The position numbers were made by a program, and so were the translations under genes. This document shows positions 57,108 through 64,000 of a DNA stretch of 64,000 nucleotides, one piece after another. The stretch lies in assembly GCF_900102815.1 (NCBI RefSeq), contig NZ_FNGF01000005.1, positions 62,001 to 126,000 of the forward strand, given 5' to 3'. Under the pieces are notes generated by a model. It was not told the origin of the DNA, searched no databases, and worked only from the letters and a program-made list of their open reading frames with translations. The stretch is from Glycomyces sambucus. Lineage in GTDB: Bacteria; Actinomycetota; Actinomycetes; Mycobacteriales; Micromonosporaceae. Every line of letters starts with the position of its first letter. Within the stretch, counting starts at the first letter, position 1.

Positions 57108-57592
57108 ATCTGGATTCCTCCCTGGTCTCGCATGAAGAGCGCCCACCGCCGGGCGATCTCGGATTCCACTTTGTCCAGAAGGAGGTCCACTCCCTCTGGC
57201 GCGTACGACGTCCTGAGGTAGGTCGGCTTGAACTGCTTGTAGCGGACCTCCGCCTGCGTGAGCAGGGGAACGGCTTCCTGGTCGAGCCCGAGCGCCGCCT
57301 CGACCTCGTCGAGGAACGCGTTCACCTCGGCCTCCGCATAGCCCGGCTCTCCGGGAGCGGGCTTCGGCAGGTGCGCGAACCGAAGCTGCTCCAGCGTCAG
57401 CATCGGGCTGGAGGCCACCATCGGCGCCCAGTCGGCGGCCGGGAGCGTGTCGAGCGGCGAGACGCCGAGCGGCGTGATCTGGTAGACCAGCACGTCGCGG
57501 ACGTACTGCGCCTGGATGCCGACCACGGACCCGGGCTGCGCGATGTTGTAGGTGACGGCGCCCTCGGGCGGCGGGGGGACGTCCTCGGTCAT
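57104..57592 (-). CDS. DivIVA-motif protein with N-terminal RHIM/BASS-like segment
   Basis: 162 aa. Residues 13-35 hold a motif (VTYNIAQPGSVVGIQA, then V-R-D-V) very like one in the adjacent nucleosidase, of the kind found in bacterial amyloid signalling motifs. Residues 71-100 (FAHLPKPAPGEPGYAEAEVN, then FLDEVEAALG) match the short DivIVA-like segment common in actinobacterial proteins. The rest is helical (EGVDLLLDKVESEIARRWAL). It overlaps both neighbours by 4 nt, implying translational coupling and fixed stoichiometry. A likely adaptor that binds the nucleosidase; this is inferred from the shared motif. Confidence 0.75.
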   Translation of the reverse strand: MTEDVPPPPEGAVTYNIAQPGSVVGIQAQYVRDVLVYQITPLGVSPLDTLPAADWAPMVASSPMLTLEQLRFAHLPKPAPGEPGYAEAEVNAFLDEVEAALGLDQEAVPLLTQAEVRYKQFKPTYLRTSYAPEGVDLLLDKVESEIARRWALFMRDQGGIQI

Positions 57593-58743
57593 GGCAGCTC
57601 ACGCACCGCTGCGATGGCGCGGGCGATCAGCGATCCGGCCCGCTCCGACGCCACGAGCCCGCCGAGGCGCTTGAGCGCGAGCACCGCCTTCGATGCGCGC
57701 GGACCTCCGGTGCCGCGCAGCGCGTCTTCGGCCGCCGCGAGTTCGTCCTGGGACGCCTTGAACGTGTCGTCGTCGTCCGTCAGGCCGCGGGCGTGGTCGT
57801 CGGCGATCTGGGCGCGCAGCGCGGCCAGCAGGGCGAACGGGTCGCCGGGCGGGGCGGTGCCGCCGCCGGACATCGTGACCGAGCTGCCGGAGACCCTGGC
57901 GGCCTGGATCCCGACCTGTCCGGAGGCGAAGTTGTACACCGTGTCGCCCGATCGGGGACCGGATTCGTTCGGAGGCATGGCGTCTCCCGTTCCTTCGTTG
58001 AGGAGTTGCTCGGCGAGGTGCACGGCGAAGGCGGCGGCGTTGGCCGCCGCGACGGGCTGCCACTCGGCGTCGTCGCCGGTGTTCTTGGTGCCGTCCGCCC
58101 TGTCGCTGACGCCGCGGACGATCCCGACCCGGGTGCCGCTGAGATGGCCGGCGTGGGCGACCCCGGCGGCCTCCATCTCGACCGCGATCGCGTCGTTGTA
58201 GTGGTCGCGGATCCACAGCGCCTCGCGCGAGACGCGCGAGTTCTGCACGACCTCACCGGCCGCGATCGATCCGAAGTGGACGTTGATCGACCGCGACCCG
58301 GCGGGCAGTCGCCGCCGCCATTCCCCGGTGCGGTCGATCTGGTGGGCGAGCTGGCTGATCGCATGGGGCGCTTCCCAAGCGCGGGGGCGCGCCCTGAGGC
58401 CGCCGTCCTCGCTCGTGCCGCCGTGGTAGGCGTACACCCGCTCGGCGACCACCACGTCCCCGAGTTCGGGCTTCGGCCAGAGCGATCCGGCGACCCCCAC
58501 GAACAGGGTCGCCACGGGGGAGAACTCCTGGATGGCGCGCTCGGCGATCACCGCCGCGGACTGGTTGCCGACGCCGGTGAGCCCGAGGGCGATCCGGCCC
58601 TTCGCGCCGCAGGCGGTGGTCCCCACCTGGAACCGGGTCCCCGCCTTGTGGTGACGGATCTCGACGTCGTACAGGTGGCGCAGCACGGCTGTGTACTCGA
58701 GGTCCAGGGCCGTCAGCACGACCACGGTGTCTGGGTCGGTCAT
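57589..58743 (-). CDS. MTA/SAH-nucleosidase-fold protein with BASS-like tail
   Basis: 384 aa from ATG 58741-58743. Residues 1-235 have the nucleoside phosphorylase/MTAN fold with active-site positions retained: VVLTALDLEYTAVLRHL (Glu), ALGLTGVGNQSAAVIAERAI, LFVGVAGSLWPKPELGDVVV, AIAVEMEAAGVAHAGH (ribose-binding Glu) and RGVSDRAD (catalytic Asp). A C-terminal extension of about 130 residues carries GDTVYNFASGQVGIQAARVS (about 267-286) and then a helical region. Such nucleosidase domains occur as effectors or signal modules in bacterial conflict systems, besides housekeeping roles. It is flanked by an NrtR-like regulator (4-nt overlap) and a protein sharing the YN-x-A...VGIQA motif. Confidence 0.85.
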   Translation of the reverse strand: MTDPDTVVVLTALDLEYTAVLRHLYDVEIRHHKAGTRFQVGTTACGAKGRIALGLTGVGNQSAAVIAERAIQEFSPVATLFVGVAGSLWPKPELGDVVVAERVYAYHGGTSEDGGLRARPRAWEAPHAISQLAHQIDRTGEWRRRLPAGSRSINVHFGSIAAGEVVQNSRVSREALWIRDHYNDAIAVEMEAAGVAHAGHLSGTRVGIVRGVSDRADGTKNTGDDAEWQPVAAANAAAFAVHLAEQLLNEGTGDAMPPNESGPRSGDTVYNFASGQVGIQAARVSGSSVTMSGGGTAPPGDPFALLAALRAQIADDHARGLTDDDDTFKASQDELAAAEDALRGTGGPRASKAVLALKRLGGLVASERAGSLIARAIAAVRELP

Positions 58744-59474
58744 GATTCCTCCTCGGCGTGCGGTCCTTCCGGGCGGGTCAGGGGCGGGTGGAGCGCCTTG
58801 GCGGGTCCGGCGCGGAACATCCGCGCGGGCCGGCCCTTCGCGGCGCGCCGGTCCGCGCCGGTGGGCTCGATGAAGCCCGGGATCCGCTGCACCTTGCGGT
58901 AGAAGTTCCGCTCGTCCAGCTTGACGTCCCAGACCGTCTCGTAGACGCCCTGGAGTTCGGCGATCGTGAACTCGCCGCCGCAGAACTTCGTCGCCAGCGG
59001 CGAGTGCTCCAGCTTCGTCCGGGCCCGCTCGACGGCGTCGTCGAAGATCTGCCGGTGGTCGAACGCGAGCCGCACCTGACCGGAGAGCACCCGGTCGACT
59101 GGGGTCCACGCCGCACCGGAGGCGTCGGTGCCGGCGACCGGCTCGGGCAGCCCGGGCGCGATGGCCAGGTACGCCACGGTCAGGATCCGGCCGCGCGGAT
59201 CGCGTTCGGGCGCACCGTAGGTGCCGAGCTGTTCGATGTGGAGCCGCGAGGCGTCGAGGTTCGTCTCCTCCTGGAGCTCCCGCAGCGCGGCGGCGTGGAG
59301 GTCCTCCTTCTCGTCGCTGAGGAACCCGCCCGGCAGCGCCTGGCACCCCGCGAAGGGCTCGATGCCCCGCTCGACGAGCAGCACCTGGAGCACCGAGGCC
59401 CGCAGCGTCAGGATCACCAGGTCGACGGTGACCATGAGCAGCGGCGGCTCCCACGGCTCTTCCCTCTCCCGCAC
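58740..59474 (-). CDS. NrtR-like Nudix/winged-helix transcriptional regulator
   Basis: 244 aa from GTG 59472-59474 with GGAGG 7 nt upstream. The N-terminal Nudix domain is GIEPFAGCQALPGGFLSDEK, then AALRELQEETNLDAS. The R-E-L-Q-E-E core is kept, but the spacing after G-G is one residue longer than standard and the final G is Asn, as in sensor rather than hydrolase Nudix domains. The C-terminal winged helix of NrtR follows (ATKFCGGEFTIAELQGVYET, VWDVKLDERNFYRKVQ). NrtR proteins repress NAD-metabolism genes and sense ADP-ribose-type ligands. Here no NAD gene is present; a 21-bp palindrome over its own promoter suggests autoregulation of this four-gene operon. Confidence 0.85.
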   Translation of the reverse strand: MREREEPWEPPLLMVTVDLVILTLRASVLQVLLVERGIEPFAGCQALPGGFLSDEKEDLHAAALRELQEETNLDASRLHIEQLGTYGAPERDPRGRILTVAYLAIAPGLPEPVAGTDASGAAWTPVDRVLSGQVRLAFDHRQIFDDAVERARTKLEHSPLATKFCGGEFTIAELQGVYETVWDVKLDERNFYRKVQRIPGFIEPTGADRRAAKGRPARMFRAGPAKALHPPLTRPEGPHAEEES

Positions 59475-59487
59475 TGCGGACCTCCAT

Positions 59488-59508
59488 TTACTGTCGATGT
59501 GACAGTAA
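59488..59508 (-). promoter_or_regulatory. Palindromic operator overlapping the operon promoter
   Basis: TTACTGTC-N5-GACAGTAA, perfect 8-bp arms, lies 13 nt before the NrtR-like start. A minus-strand -10-like TATATT (59507-59512) overlaps its edge, so a bound regulator would block transcription. Probable binding site of the NrtR-like protein. Confidence 0.8.
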
Positions 59509-59568
59509 TATACGGCACCGCGCGGCCCGGGTCAATGCCCGAGCGCTCGCACTGACGCCCAGCGCCTC

Positions 59569-61029
59569 TCAGGCCGCCGCGGGCGGGGGCTCGAAGCCGC
59601 CGATCTGGTGTTCGAGGAGTTCGGCGAGGCGGATTGGGGTGCGGTCTTCGAAGGCGGGGCCGATGAGTTGGACGCCGACGGGGAGGCCTTCGGGGGAGCG
59701 GCCCGCGGGCGCGGCGGTGGCGGGGAGGCCGGGCATCGTGGCGAGGCCGGCCCAGACGAGCTGGTCGAAGAACGGGTGGTCGACGCCGTCGATGTCGAGT
59801 CGGCAGGCCAGGAGGTCGGGGTTGTGGTCGTGGGGGAAGGCGGGGGTGGGGGTGACGGGGCAGAGGACGACGTCGAACTCGGTGAAGAGCCGCCGCCAGG
59901 CGTGGCGGTGGCGCTCGCGGAGGTTGTTCGCCTCCATCCAGTCGCGGTGGCTCATGACCATGCCCCGCAGCCGGGCCGCGTCGAGGCCCTGGTCGTCGGG
60001 GTGCAGCGCGGCGGCCTGGGTTCGCAGTTCGTCGAGTGCGGAGACAGGGAAGCGCGCGACCGAGCCTGAGAAGAGGAGTTTCGTGTAGAGGGTCGCGGCC
60101 TCTTTCAGGTCGGGCAGCAGCGGGCTGTTCCGTTCGACCTGGGCGCCATGGGAAACGAGGACGTCGGCCACCTGGTCGACCGCGTGTCGTACGGCGGAGC
60201 CCGTCGGGATGCACGGGTGGTCGTCGACGACCAGGACCCGGAAGTCGCGCAGGTGCTCGTGGCGCGCCGGCGGGAGGGTCAGCGTGTGGGCCTTGCCGTA
60301 GGTCAGCGGGTCAGGTCCGGCCATGACGTCGAGGAGGAGGGCGAGGTCGCGGGCGGTGCGCGCCATCGGGCCGACCACGGCCAGGTCGAGGTCCACGGGG
60401 AGTGCGGGTGCGTCGGGCGGGGTCATGCCGCGGTTCGCGACCAGCCCGAGGGTCGGCTTGTGCCCGTAGACGCCGCAGAAGTGCGCGGGGGTGCGCAGGG
60501 ACCCGCCGATGTCGGAGCCGATGGACAGGGCGCCGAACCCGAGCGCGAGGGCGGCCGCCGAGCCGCCGGAGGAGCCGCCGGGGGTGCGCGTGCGGTCCCA
60601 CGGGTTGGAGGTGGTGCCATAGGCCGGGTTGGAGCTCTGCAGCCCTTGGAGCCCCAGCGGCACGTTGGTCTTGCCGAGCACCACCGCGCCCGCAGCCTTC
60701 AGGCGCGACACCTGGACCGCGTCCTCGGCGGGCATGAAGTCGCGGAACTCCGGGAGACCCCAGGTCGTGGGGAGTCCGGCGACGTCGTAGGACTCCTTGA
60801 CGGTGACCGGGACGCCGAGCAGCGGCCGGTCCTCGCCCCGGGCGAGCGCCTGGTCCGCGGCGTGCGCGGCGTCCCGCGCCCGGTCGAAGTCGGGCACGCA
60901 GATCGCGTTGGTCGCCGGGTCGTCCCGCTCGATGCGGGCGATCGCGTCCTCGGTCAGTTCCTTCGCGGTGACTTTGCCGGCGCGCAGGGCGGTGACGAGG
61001 TCTTCAGCTGAGCGGTGATGCCATTCCAT
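59569..61029 (-). CDS. Amidase signature family hydrolase
   Basis: 486 aa from ATG 61027-61029; the -10-like TAGCCT 7 nt upstream supports a leaderless start. A cytoplasmic amidase with the Ser-cisSer-Lys triad: Lys in PLLGVPVTVKESYDVAGLP, the cis-Ser in RTPGGSSGGSAAALALG and the nucleophile in IGSDIGGSLRTPAHFCGVYG. It is closest to GatA-like or indole-acetamide/amide hydrolases that act on small amides; it is not in a gatCAB context, so a catabolic role is more likely. Downstream it is separated from the NrtR operon by only 60 nt with the operator in between. Confidence 0.93.
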   Translation of the reverse strand: MEWHHRSAEDLVTALRAGKVTAKELTEDAIARIERDDPATNAICVPDFDRARDAAHAADQALARGEDRPLLGVPVTVKESYDVAGLPTTWGLPEFRDFMPAEDAVQVSRLKAAGAVVLGKTNVPLGLQGLQSSNPAYGTTSNPWDRTRTPGGSSGGSAAALALGFGALSIGSDIGGSLRTPAHFCGVYGHKPTLGLVANRGMTPPDAPALPVDLDLAVVGPMARTARDLALLLDVMAGPDPLTYGKAHTLTLPPARHEHLRDFRVLVVDDHPCIPTGSAVRHAVDQVADVLVSHGAQVERNSPLLPDLKEAATLYTKLLFSGSVARFPVSALDELRTQAAALHPDDQGLDAARLRGMVMSHRDWMEANNLRERHRHAWRRLFTEFDVVLCPVTPTPAFPHDHNPDLLACRLDIDGVDHPFFDQLVWAGLATMPGLPATAAPAGRSPEGLPVGVQLIGPAFEDRTPIRLAELLEHQIGGFEPPPAAA

Positions 61030-61036
61030 GCATCGG

Positions 61037-61042
61037 AGGCTA
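61037..61042 (-). promoter_or_regulatory. -10 element of the amidase gene
   Basis: TAGCCT on the minus strand, 7 nt before the ATG. Confidence 0.45.
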
Positions 61043-61256
61043 GAGGCGTCCCGGAGCGGCCATAAAACTCCGATTCGCGCAATGGGGGAGGATCGGCTTT
61101 CTGCATCGAACGGCCTGACTCGCAGGTCAGAAGCGCTGCAATGACCGGTGCGGCCGGTCCAGGGCATGGAATGCGCCGGCCCGCAACAGGGCGTTTCTCT
61201 CAGTCTGCCGACCGGAGCTGGGTCGGCTTGCAGGTCGGTTCCTGGATGCGCCCGCC

Positions 61257-61283
61257 GCCCCGCCGCACGGCGGGGCCGGTTTT
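61257..61283 (+). terminator. Terminator-like hairpin before the MDR gene
   Basis: An 8-bp perfect stem GCCCCGCC/GGCGGGGC, 4-nt loop, then CGGTTTT. It lies in the 291-nt divergent region upstream of the plus-strand dehydrogenase, where no plus-strand gene ends, so it may be an attenuator in that leader. Nothing else is recognised in this region. Confidence 0.5.
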
Positions 61284-61320
61284 CGGGCAGACTGCTGTTC
61301 GAGGAACGTGGAGGTGGCGG

Positions 61321-62304
61321 ATGGGTCGGACGATGCGCGCGGTCGTGCTGGAGGAGCCGGGGCCGGTGGAGCACCTGCTCGTGCGGGAGCTGCCGGTGCC
61401 CGAGCCGGAGGACGGCTGGGTGCGGATCAAGGTGAAGGCGTTCGGGCTCAACCGGTCCGAGCTGCACACCAGGCTCGGGCTCGCCGAGGGCATGGTGTTC
61501 CCGCGCGTGCTCGGGATCGAGGCGACGGGCGTCGTGGACGCCGACCCGAGCGGAACGTTCGCGCCGGGGCAGCAGGTCGCCACGATGATGGGCGGGATGG
61601 GCCGCACCTTCGACGGCGGGTACGCCGAGTACACGTGCGTGCCGGTCGGCCAGGTCGTGCCGTTCGCGTCGGACCTGGACTGGTCGCTCCTCGGGGCCGT
61701 GCCGGAGATGGTGCAGACCGCGTTCGGGTCGCTGACCACCGGCCTGGACCTGCGGCCGGGCCAGAGCCTCCTGGTGCGGGGCGGCACCTCCTCGGTCGGG
61801 ATGGCCGCGGCGGTGCTCGCGAAGCGGGTCGGGGGCGTGACCGTGCTGTCGACGACCCGCGACGCCGGAAAAGCTCAGGCGCTCAAGGACGTCGGGGTCG
61901 ACCACGTGCTCATCGACGACGGCGAGGTGGCCGCGCAGGTCCGCTCGGTCGTGCCGGAGGGGGTCGACGCGGCGCTGGAGCTGGTCGGCACGCCCACGCT
62001 GCCGGACACGCTGCGGTCGGTGCGGGTGCACGGCACGGTCTGCTTCACCGGGATGCTCTCCGACCAGTGGATCGTCAAGGACTTCTACCCGATCGGCTAC
62101 CTGCCCACCGGGGTCCGCCTGACCGCGTACACCGGCGGCGCGAAGGACCTGCCCGGCGAAGTGCTCCAGGCGTTCCTGGACGACGTGACCGCCGGTCGCG
62201 CGGTGGTGCCGCTGGACCGGGTCTTCGGGATCGACGACATCCGGGAGGCCCACGCGCTCATGGAGTCCGGCGGCGCGAAGGGGAAGCTGGTCGTCGTCCT
62301 GTAG
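61321..62304 (+). CDS. Zinc-independent MDR, quinone-oxidoreductase-like
   Basis: 327 aa from ATG 61321, with GGAGGT 5 nt upstream. A medium-chain dehydrogenase/reductase: GroES-like N-terminal domain (VRELPVPEPEDGWVRIKVKA, FGLNRSELHTRLGLAEGMVF, VLGIEATGVVDADPSG), then the Rossmann domain (QSLLVRGGTSSVGMAAAVLA with a G-x-x-x-G-x-A-like NADPH loop). There are no zinc-ligand cysteines, so it belongs to the quinone reductase (QOR) branch acting on quinones or enones. The C-terminus has VFGIDDIREAHALMESGGAK. The frame begins earlier (61141) without similarity. Confidence 0.92.
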   Translation: MGRTMRAVVLEEPGPVEHLLVRELPVPEPEDGWVRIKVKAFGLNRSELHTRLGLAEGMVFPRVLGIEATGVVDADPSGTFAPGQQVATMMGGMGRTFDGGYAEYTCVPVGQVVPFASDLDWSLLGAVPEMVQTAFGSLTTGLDLRPGQSLLVRGGTSSVGMAAAVLAKRVGGVTVLSTTRDAGKAQALKDVGVDHVLIDDGEVAAQVRSVVPEGVDAALELVGTPTLPDTLRSVRVHGTVCFTGMLSDQWIVKDFYPIGYLPTGVRLTAYTGGAKDLPGEVLQAFLDDVTAGRAVVPLDRVFGIDDIREAHALMESGGAKGKLVVVL

Positions 62305-62365
62305 GCCCCGGATGGGACGGCGCTTGACTCGACGGCAAAGCATTGGCAAACTTCGATGTAACGAT

Positions 62366-62385
62366 TGGGAGCGCTTCCGCTCCCA
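62366..62385 (+). promoter_or_regulatory. CebR-like operator before the cellulase gene
   Basis: TGGGAGCG-CTTC-CGCTCCCA has perfect 8-bp arms. Each half matches the actinomycete CebR box TGGGAGCGCTCCCA (12 of 14 for the left-aligned copy). It lies 21 bp upstream of the cellulase ATG. A LacI-family repressor released by cellobiose/cellotriose is expected to bind here; the repressor gene is not in the window. Confidence 0.8.
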
Positions 62386-62406
62386 TGTGGCCATCGAGGA
62401 GCTGCC

Positions 62407-63789
62407 ATGCAGGTACGAAGACGAAGAAGGCTGGCCGCCGTCGGCGCGATCGCCGCGGCGCTCGGCGCGAGCGCGCTGACCATCGCGACCGCCCAGAACG
62501 CCAGCGCCGCAACGGGCTGCGAGGTCGACTACACCGTGGTGAGCAGCTGGGGCTCGGGCTTCCAGGCCAACATCAGCATCACCGCCGACGAGCCGATCGA
62601 CGGCTGGACCGTGGAATGGGACTTCACCGGCGCTGTCTCCGGCATCAGCGCCTGGAACGTCACCGCCCAGTCCCTCAGCGGGAACCACTTCACCGCCTCC
62701 GACGCGGGGTGGAACGGCACGATCGCCTCCGGGCAGACCAGGGAGGTCTTCGGCTTCACCGCCAGCGGCAGCCCGGGCGCCATCGAGCACACCGAGGTCA
62801 ACGGCGTCGCGTGCGACGGCGGCGGCAGCCAGGAACCGACCACCGAGCCCGAGCCCACCGACCCCGATCCGACCGACCCGGCACCTGACGGCACCCCGGT
62901 CGAGCGGCACGGCCGGCTGAGCGTGTGCGGCAACAACATGTGCAACGAGGACGGCCAGGAGATCCAGCTCCGCGGCGTCTCCAGCATGTGGCTGCACTGG
63001 CAGACCCAGCCGTACGCCCAGAACCTCGCGGCACTGGAGTGGATGCGCGACGAGTGGGGCATCGAGGTCTTCCGCGTCGCGATGGGCGTCGAGCCCGAGG
63101 GCGCCTACCTCGACGACCCGAACGGCTGGAAGGCCGAGGTCGAGCAGGTCATCCGGAACGCCGAGGAGGCCGGGGTCTACGTGATCGTCGACTTCCATGC
63201 GCACCAGGCGCATCAGCACCGGGCGGCGGCGGTCGCGTTCTTCACCGACCTCGCCGACCGGTACGGCCACCTCCCGAACGTCATCTGGGAGCCGTACAAC
63301 GAGCCCGAGCAGGTGGACTGGGCGAGCACGGTGAAGCCGTACCACGAGGCCGTGGTCGCGGCGATCCGCGCGCAGGACCCTGACAACATCGTCGTGCTCG
63401 GCACCCCGACCTGGTCGCAGGACGTCGACGTGGCCGCCGCGAACCCGGTGTCCGGCACGAACCTCATGTACACGCTGCACTTCTACTCGTGCACCCACGC
63501 CCAGTGGAACCGCGACAAGGCGAACACCGCCCTGAACGCGGGGCTCGCCCTGTTCGTCACGGAATGGGGCGCGAGCGCCGCCGACGGCGGCCTCGACGGG
63601 CGGGTGTGCCTGGACGAGGCGCAGCGCTGGATCGACTGGATGGGGGCGAACAAGATCTCCTGGACCGCATGGAAACTGGACGTCGGCAACGACTCCACGA
63701 ACCTGCTGTCCGCGGGGGCGCCCGTGACCGGAGGCTGGAACAACTACCTCCACGGGCACGCGCCCTTCGTGATCGCCAACCTGCCGTGA
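62407..63789 (+). CDS. Secreted CBM2-GH5 endoglucanase
   Basis: 460 aa from ATG 62407 with GAGGAG upstream. The signal peptide (QVRRRRRLAAVGAIAAALGA) ends near NASAA. A CBM2-type cellulose-binding module covers residues 38-137 (CEVDYTVVSSWGSGFQANIS ... GVACDGG, terminal Cys pair, surface Trp). A Pro/Thr/Asp/Glu linker spans about 138-162. The GH5 catalytic domain has acid/base Glu in NVIWEPYNEPEQ and nucleophile Glu in LFVTEWGASAADGG; VFRVAMGVEPEGAY and YTLHFYSCTHAQW fit the barrel strands. Exported endo-beta-1,4-glucanase attacking cellulose. The CebR-like operator upstream implies induction by cello-oligosaccharides. Confidence 0.95.
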   Translation: MQVRRRRRLAAVGAIAAALGASALTIATAQNASAATGCEVDYTVVSSWGSGFQANISITADEPIDGWTVEWDFTGAVSGISAWNVTAQSLSGNHFTASDAGWNGTIASGQTREVFGFTASGSPGAIEHTEVNGVACDGGGSQEPTTEPEPTDPDPTDPAPDGTPVERHGRLSVCGNNMCNEDGQEIQLRGVSSMWLHWQTQPYAQNLAALEWMRDEWGIEVFRVAMGVEPEGAYLDDPNGWKAEVEQVIRNAEEAGVYVIVDFHAHQAHQHRAAAVAFFTDLADRYGHLPNVIWEPYNEPEQVDWASTVKPYHEAVVAAIRAQDPDNIVVLGTPTWSQDVDVAAANPVSGTNLMYTLHFYSCTHAQWNRDKANTALNAGLALFVTEWGASAADGGLDGRVCLDEAQRWIDWMGANKISWTAWKLDVGNDSTNLLSAGAPVTGGWNNYLHGHAPFVIANLP

Positions 63790-63795
63790 CCGGCC

Positions 63796-63828
63796 GGGAC
63801 GGGGCCGCCCGCGCGGCGGCCCCGTCCC
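63796..63828 (+). terminator. Hairpin terminator of the cellulase gene
   Basis: A 14-bp perfect stem (63796-63809 with 63815-63828) and 5-nt loop, 6 nt after the stop. Confidence 0.85.
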
Positions 63829-63910
63829 AGTGCAGTCCTATCGCCCTGCCGCCCAACCGATCTCAGCGCCGTGTCAGCGGCGTGTCAGCGCGCCCCCGCA
63901 CCGTTGGGGC

Positions 63911-64000
63911 ATGAACGAATCCCCGCCCGCCCCGGTCGAGCTCGCCGGCGTCACCCGCGTCTACGGCTCCCGCGGCACCGCCGTGCGCGCGCTCGACGAC
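63911..64000 (+). CDS. ABC transporter ATP-binding protein (partial, N-terminus)
   Basis: The first 30 codons are in the window: VELAGVTRVYGSRGTAVRAL begins like the first strand of LolD/MacB-type ABC ATPases (V-x-L-x-x-V-x-x-x-Y-G...V-x-A-L-x-D). The Walker A would lie just beyond the right edge. The upstream region has a directly repeated CGTGTCAGCG (two copies, about 63870-63891), a possible operator. A role in lipoprotein or drug export is guesswork at this length. Confidence 0.7.
   Translation, partial: MNESPPAPVELAGVTRVYGSRGTAVRALDD

Noticed and set aside
61030-63759. Minus-strand frame extending the amidase to 1396 codons
   Set aside because: Amidase similarity starts at 61029; the extension is antisense to the MDR and cellulase genes.

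Overview
The window is chromosomal DNA from a high-GC actinomycete. Codons end almost always in G or C, GTG starts are common, and the window carries a mycothiol synthase (mshD), an HspR-type HAIR box before clpB, a DtxR/IdeR-type iron box, Tat-like signal peptides, an ESX (type VII)-type export cassette and a CebR-like cellulose operator. I cannot fix the genus; a Glycomyces-like or related filamentous actinomycete would fit.

Layout. (a) 1-3669: a molybdenum-cofactor operon on the minus strand (moaC-mogA-moeA-moaE) whose last gene has a tandemly duplicated 3' end, then two small membrane proteins. (b) 3666-15940: a divergent module with an FtsK/SpoIIIE-type ATPase and a membrane coiled-coil partner to the left, and a YqiJ/NfeD-like protein, a flotillin, a 1696-residue AAA ATPase and a BRCT-like protein to the right. 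(c) 16047-25636: HAIR-controlled clpB, an ArsB/SLC13-type permease, secreted proteins, a lipoprotein, a MOSC protein. (d) 25639-29582: a YbaB / EspC-like / WXG-PPE-like / EndoU toxin / MafI-like immunity cassette, a 5'-truncated S1 protease remnant and an LppU-like membrane protein. (e) 29763-48541: housekeeping and metabolic genes (aldo/keto reductase, SNF2 helicase, AlkZ-like, DUF885 peptidase, tyrA, groES-like, AI-2E-family transporter, DinG helicase, DUF47-Pit phosphate pair, Nudix, mshD, FhuF-like, CPBP protease) with tRNA-Arg(ACG) and tRNA-Ser(TGA).

(f) 48617-54169 is a small integrated element. tRNA-Ser(GCT) is followed about 5.5 kb later by a perfect 52-bp copy of its own 3' half. Between the copies, in visibly lower-GC sequence, lie a 96-aa gene and a 1446-codon nSTAND NTPase-WD40 gene, but no integrase. 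(g) 54367-56514: DHFR/RibD-like, cupin and aminoglycoside-phosphotransferase-like genes. (h) 56655-59508: a tight four-gene operon headed by an NrtR-like Nudix/winged-helix regulator with its own palindromic operator, followed by an MTA/SAH-nucleosidase-like protein, a small DivIVA-motif protein and an unknown protein. The two middle proteins share a short YN-x-A...VGIQA motif resembling bacterial amyloid signalling (RHIM/BASS-type) motifs. This is the best candidate for an undescribed system. (i) 59569-64000: amidase, quinone-oxidoreductase-like MDR, a CBM2-GH5 cellulase behind a CebR-like operator, and the start of an ABC ATPase.

A recurring feature is a TANNNT-like hexamer 6-7 nt before the start codon, suggesting many leaderless transcripts. 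All homology statements come from motif recognition by eye; no database search was run.
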